From CBFHMJ01 sp965656875 (GTDB lineage Bacteria > Pseudomonadota > Gammaproteobacteria > Enterobacterales > Alteromonadaceae): a DNA stretch of 64,000 nt. Position numbers and translations under genes: made by a program. Location of the stretch: positions 248,001-312,000 of the forward strand of contig CBFHMJ010000010.1 of the NCBI GenBank assembly GCA_965656875.1, given 5' to 3'. Below, piece after piece: positions 63,171 through 64,000 of this stretch (position 1 is its first letter; each line of letters begins with the position of its first letter). The notes beneath the pieces were generated by a model that searched no databases, had not been told where the DNA came from, and saw only the letters and a list, made by a program, of their open reading frames with translations.

Positions 63171-63203
63171 ACTGCAAACTACATCATGAATTGGAGACGT
63201 ATC

Positions 63204-63689
63204 ATGGTAAAAACTATTACAACATTCATCCTGTTATTCTGCTCTTTCTGGAGCTACGCCGACTTTAATCTGGTGGGTAAAGGAACCTACATTGATCCGG
63301 AAGGGATAAAACAACCACTTGATTTTAATCTTGCCTGGCAGCCTGTTAATGGCGAATACACTTTCTCCGTTGGCAAATTTCAAACGCCAATGGCCTCTTT
63401 CCCCGAAAAATACTCCGTTGGATTAATCCTTCATAAAGATAAATATATCTGGGTTCAGGAATTTACAGATAACTACTTTTCAGAATTTGATTTGGAATTA
63501 GGTAAACACAATATTTCGCTCAAAAAACACAAGTTCAATAAACCTGTTAAAGGTGATTACATCCTGACAGTTGATGAGAAAACATACTTTTTTGAATCGA
63601 CTATTGCACAGATTGAATTTGTTTTTGGAAGTAAAGGGATAGAAGATATTAAAGTTCACGGCGTGGTGTTGGACAGAAGACGTCGTTAA
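63204..63689 (+). CDS. Secreted protein of unknown function
   Basis: 161 residues starting at ATG 63204, with GGAG seven bases upstream; the longer frame from 63186 adds six residues and does not alter the mature protein. A signal peptide (about 1-18, LFCSFWSYA) precedes a mature domain rich in alternating hydrophobic residues (FNLVGKGTYIDPEG, GEYTFSVGKFQ, LILHKDKYIWVQE, KGDYILTVDEKTYFFE), suggesting a small beta-sandwich or lipocalin-like fold, ending in basic DRRRR. I do not recognise the family. It follows yciB but has a separate regulatory cluster upstream and a terminator downstream. Confidence 0.65.
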   Translation: MVKTITTFILLFCSFWSYADFNLVGKGTYIDPEGIKQPLDFNLAWQPVNGEYTFSVGKFQTPMASFPEKYSVGLILHKDKYIWVQEFTDNYFSEFDLELGKHNISLKKHKFNKPVKGDYILTVDEKTYFFESTIAQIEFVFGSKGIEDIKVHGVVLDRRRR

Positions 63690-63713
63690 TAAAGAACCAA
63701 TCATCTCTGTTTA

Positions 63714-63740
63714 AAAGCCAGCACATTGCTGGCTTTATCA
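63714..63740. terminator. Bidirectional terminator
   Basis: AAAGCCAGC (63714-63722) / GCTGGCTTT (63728-63736), 5-nt loop, with A/T-rich flanks in both directions; serves the convergent secreted-protein and maiA-like genes. Confidence 0.85.
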
Positions 63741-63767
63741 TTTAAGCGCTAATGTTGCTAAACGAAG

Positions 63768-64000
63768 TTAGACCGCATCAGGCTGATTTTCAGGCTCAGC
63801 ATCAACAAATGCTTTCACTGTTTTTACATGTTCATCAATCGCCAGAATCGTTGGAAACGCTGACAAATCAACGTTAAAACGTTTGGCATTGTATATTTGC
63901 GGTATTAAACACAAATCCGCTACGGTTGGCGTATCGCCAAAACAAAACTTACCTGCGGTCTTTTTCAAACGCGCTTCAAGCCCTGCAAAACCCGTTGTGA
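63768..64000 (-). CDS. maiA: Maleylacetoacetate isomerase-like glutathione S-transferase (C-terminal part)
   Basis: Truncated by the window edge: only the last 77 residues are present, the gene continuing beyond base 64000. The frame is open to the edge, reading GFAGLEARLKK, FCFGDTPTVADLCLIPQIYNAKRF (in two parts) and NVDLSAFPTI. This is the alpha-helical C-terminal domain of zeta-class GSTs. MaiA isomerises maleylacetoacetate in tyrosine breakdown using glutathione. A fumarylacetoacetate hydrolase gene should lie just outside. Confidence 0.88.
   Translation of the reverse strand, partial: TTGFAGLEARLKKTAGKFCFGDTPTVADLCLIPQIYNAKRFNVDLSAFPTILAIDEHVKTVKAFVDAEPENQPDAV

Overview
The window is a chromosomal stretch of a gammaproteobacterium with moderate GC content (roughly mid-40s percent by eye). 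Evidence for the class is the presence of rmf, fabA, hrpA, rlmKL, lapA-lapB, ihfB, class Ia nrdAB with yfaE, the scpA-scpB-rluB block, and yciO/rnm divergent from a trp operon. The large CadC-like regulator with a propeller-like output region, the DUF3466 protein and the Reg_prop-GGDEF protein suggest a marine, free-living lineage (Kangiellaceae/Pleionea-like is my low-confidence guess). I see no insertion sequence, prophage, CRISPR array or rRNA operon; nearly everything is ordinary core genome.

Layout. 1-6.1 kb: a dihydroorotase of the Q-V-H type, a small unknown basic protein, fabA behind a near-perfect palindrome resembling a FabR operator, a 121-nt structured element, a short rmf gene, and two secreted proteins (DUF4350-like, DUF3466). 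6.2-10.6 kb: uup, a glutaredoxin-like gene and rlmKL in one direction. 10.7-11.4 kb: five identical initiator tRNA-fMet genes in tandem behind a strong promoter with a GC-rich discriminator. 11.4-21.4 kb: a quinone oxidoreductase, rlmI, PilZ and receiver-domain proteins, hrpA, a CBS protein, an exported isoaspartyl peptidase and a CvfB-like S1 protein. 21.4-32.2 kb (minus strand, transcribed from high to low coordinates): gyrA, serC, aroA, cmk, rpsA, ihfB, lapA, lapB, pyrF. 32.5-38.2 kb (plus): ubiG with a mupP-like phosphatase, then nrdA, nrdB and yfaE behind two NrdR boxes. 38.2-43.8 kb: an aminotransferase and a divergent RpiR-type regulator, then a Reg_prop/Y_Y_Y/GGDEF diguanylate cyclase. 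44.4-50.7 kb (minus): deaD, rluB, scpB, scpA, yciO, rnm. 50.7-57.7 kb: a complete trp operon (trpL attenuator, E, G, D, CF fusion, B, A). 57.8-64 kb: a CadC-like regulator divergent from a serine hydrolase with a membrane tail, yciB, an unknown secreted protein and the 3' part of a maiA-like gene.

Functional links. Ribosome and translation functions are over-represented: initiator tRNAs, S1, Uup, four rRNA modification activities (RlmK, RlmL, RlmI, RluB), HrpA, DeaD and the hibernation factor RMF. Nucleotide supply (PyrC-like, PyrF, Cmk, NrdAB-YfaE) and aromatic amino acid synthesis (AroA, Trp operon) are the other themes. Three control circuits are readable directly: a trp attenuator with three consecutive Trp codons, a NrdR box pair 31 bp apart, and a FabR-like palindrome before fabA. 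I found no convincing new biological system; the least explained items are the 121-nt element after fabA, the repeats before the unknown gene near 63.2 kb, and the divergent CadC-like/serine hydrolase pair.
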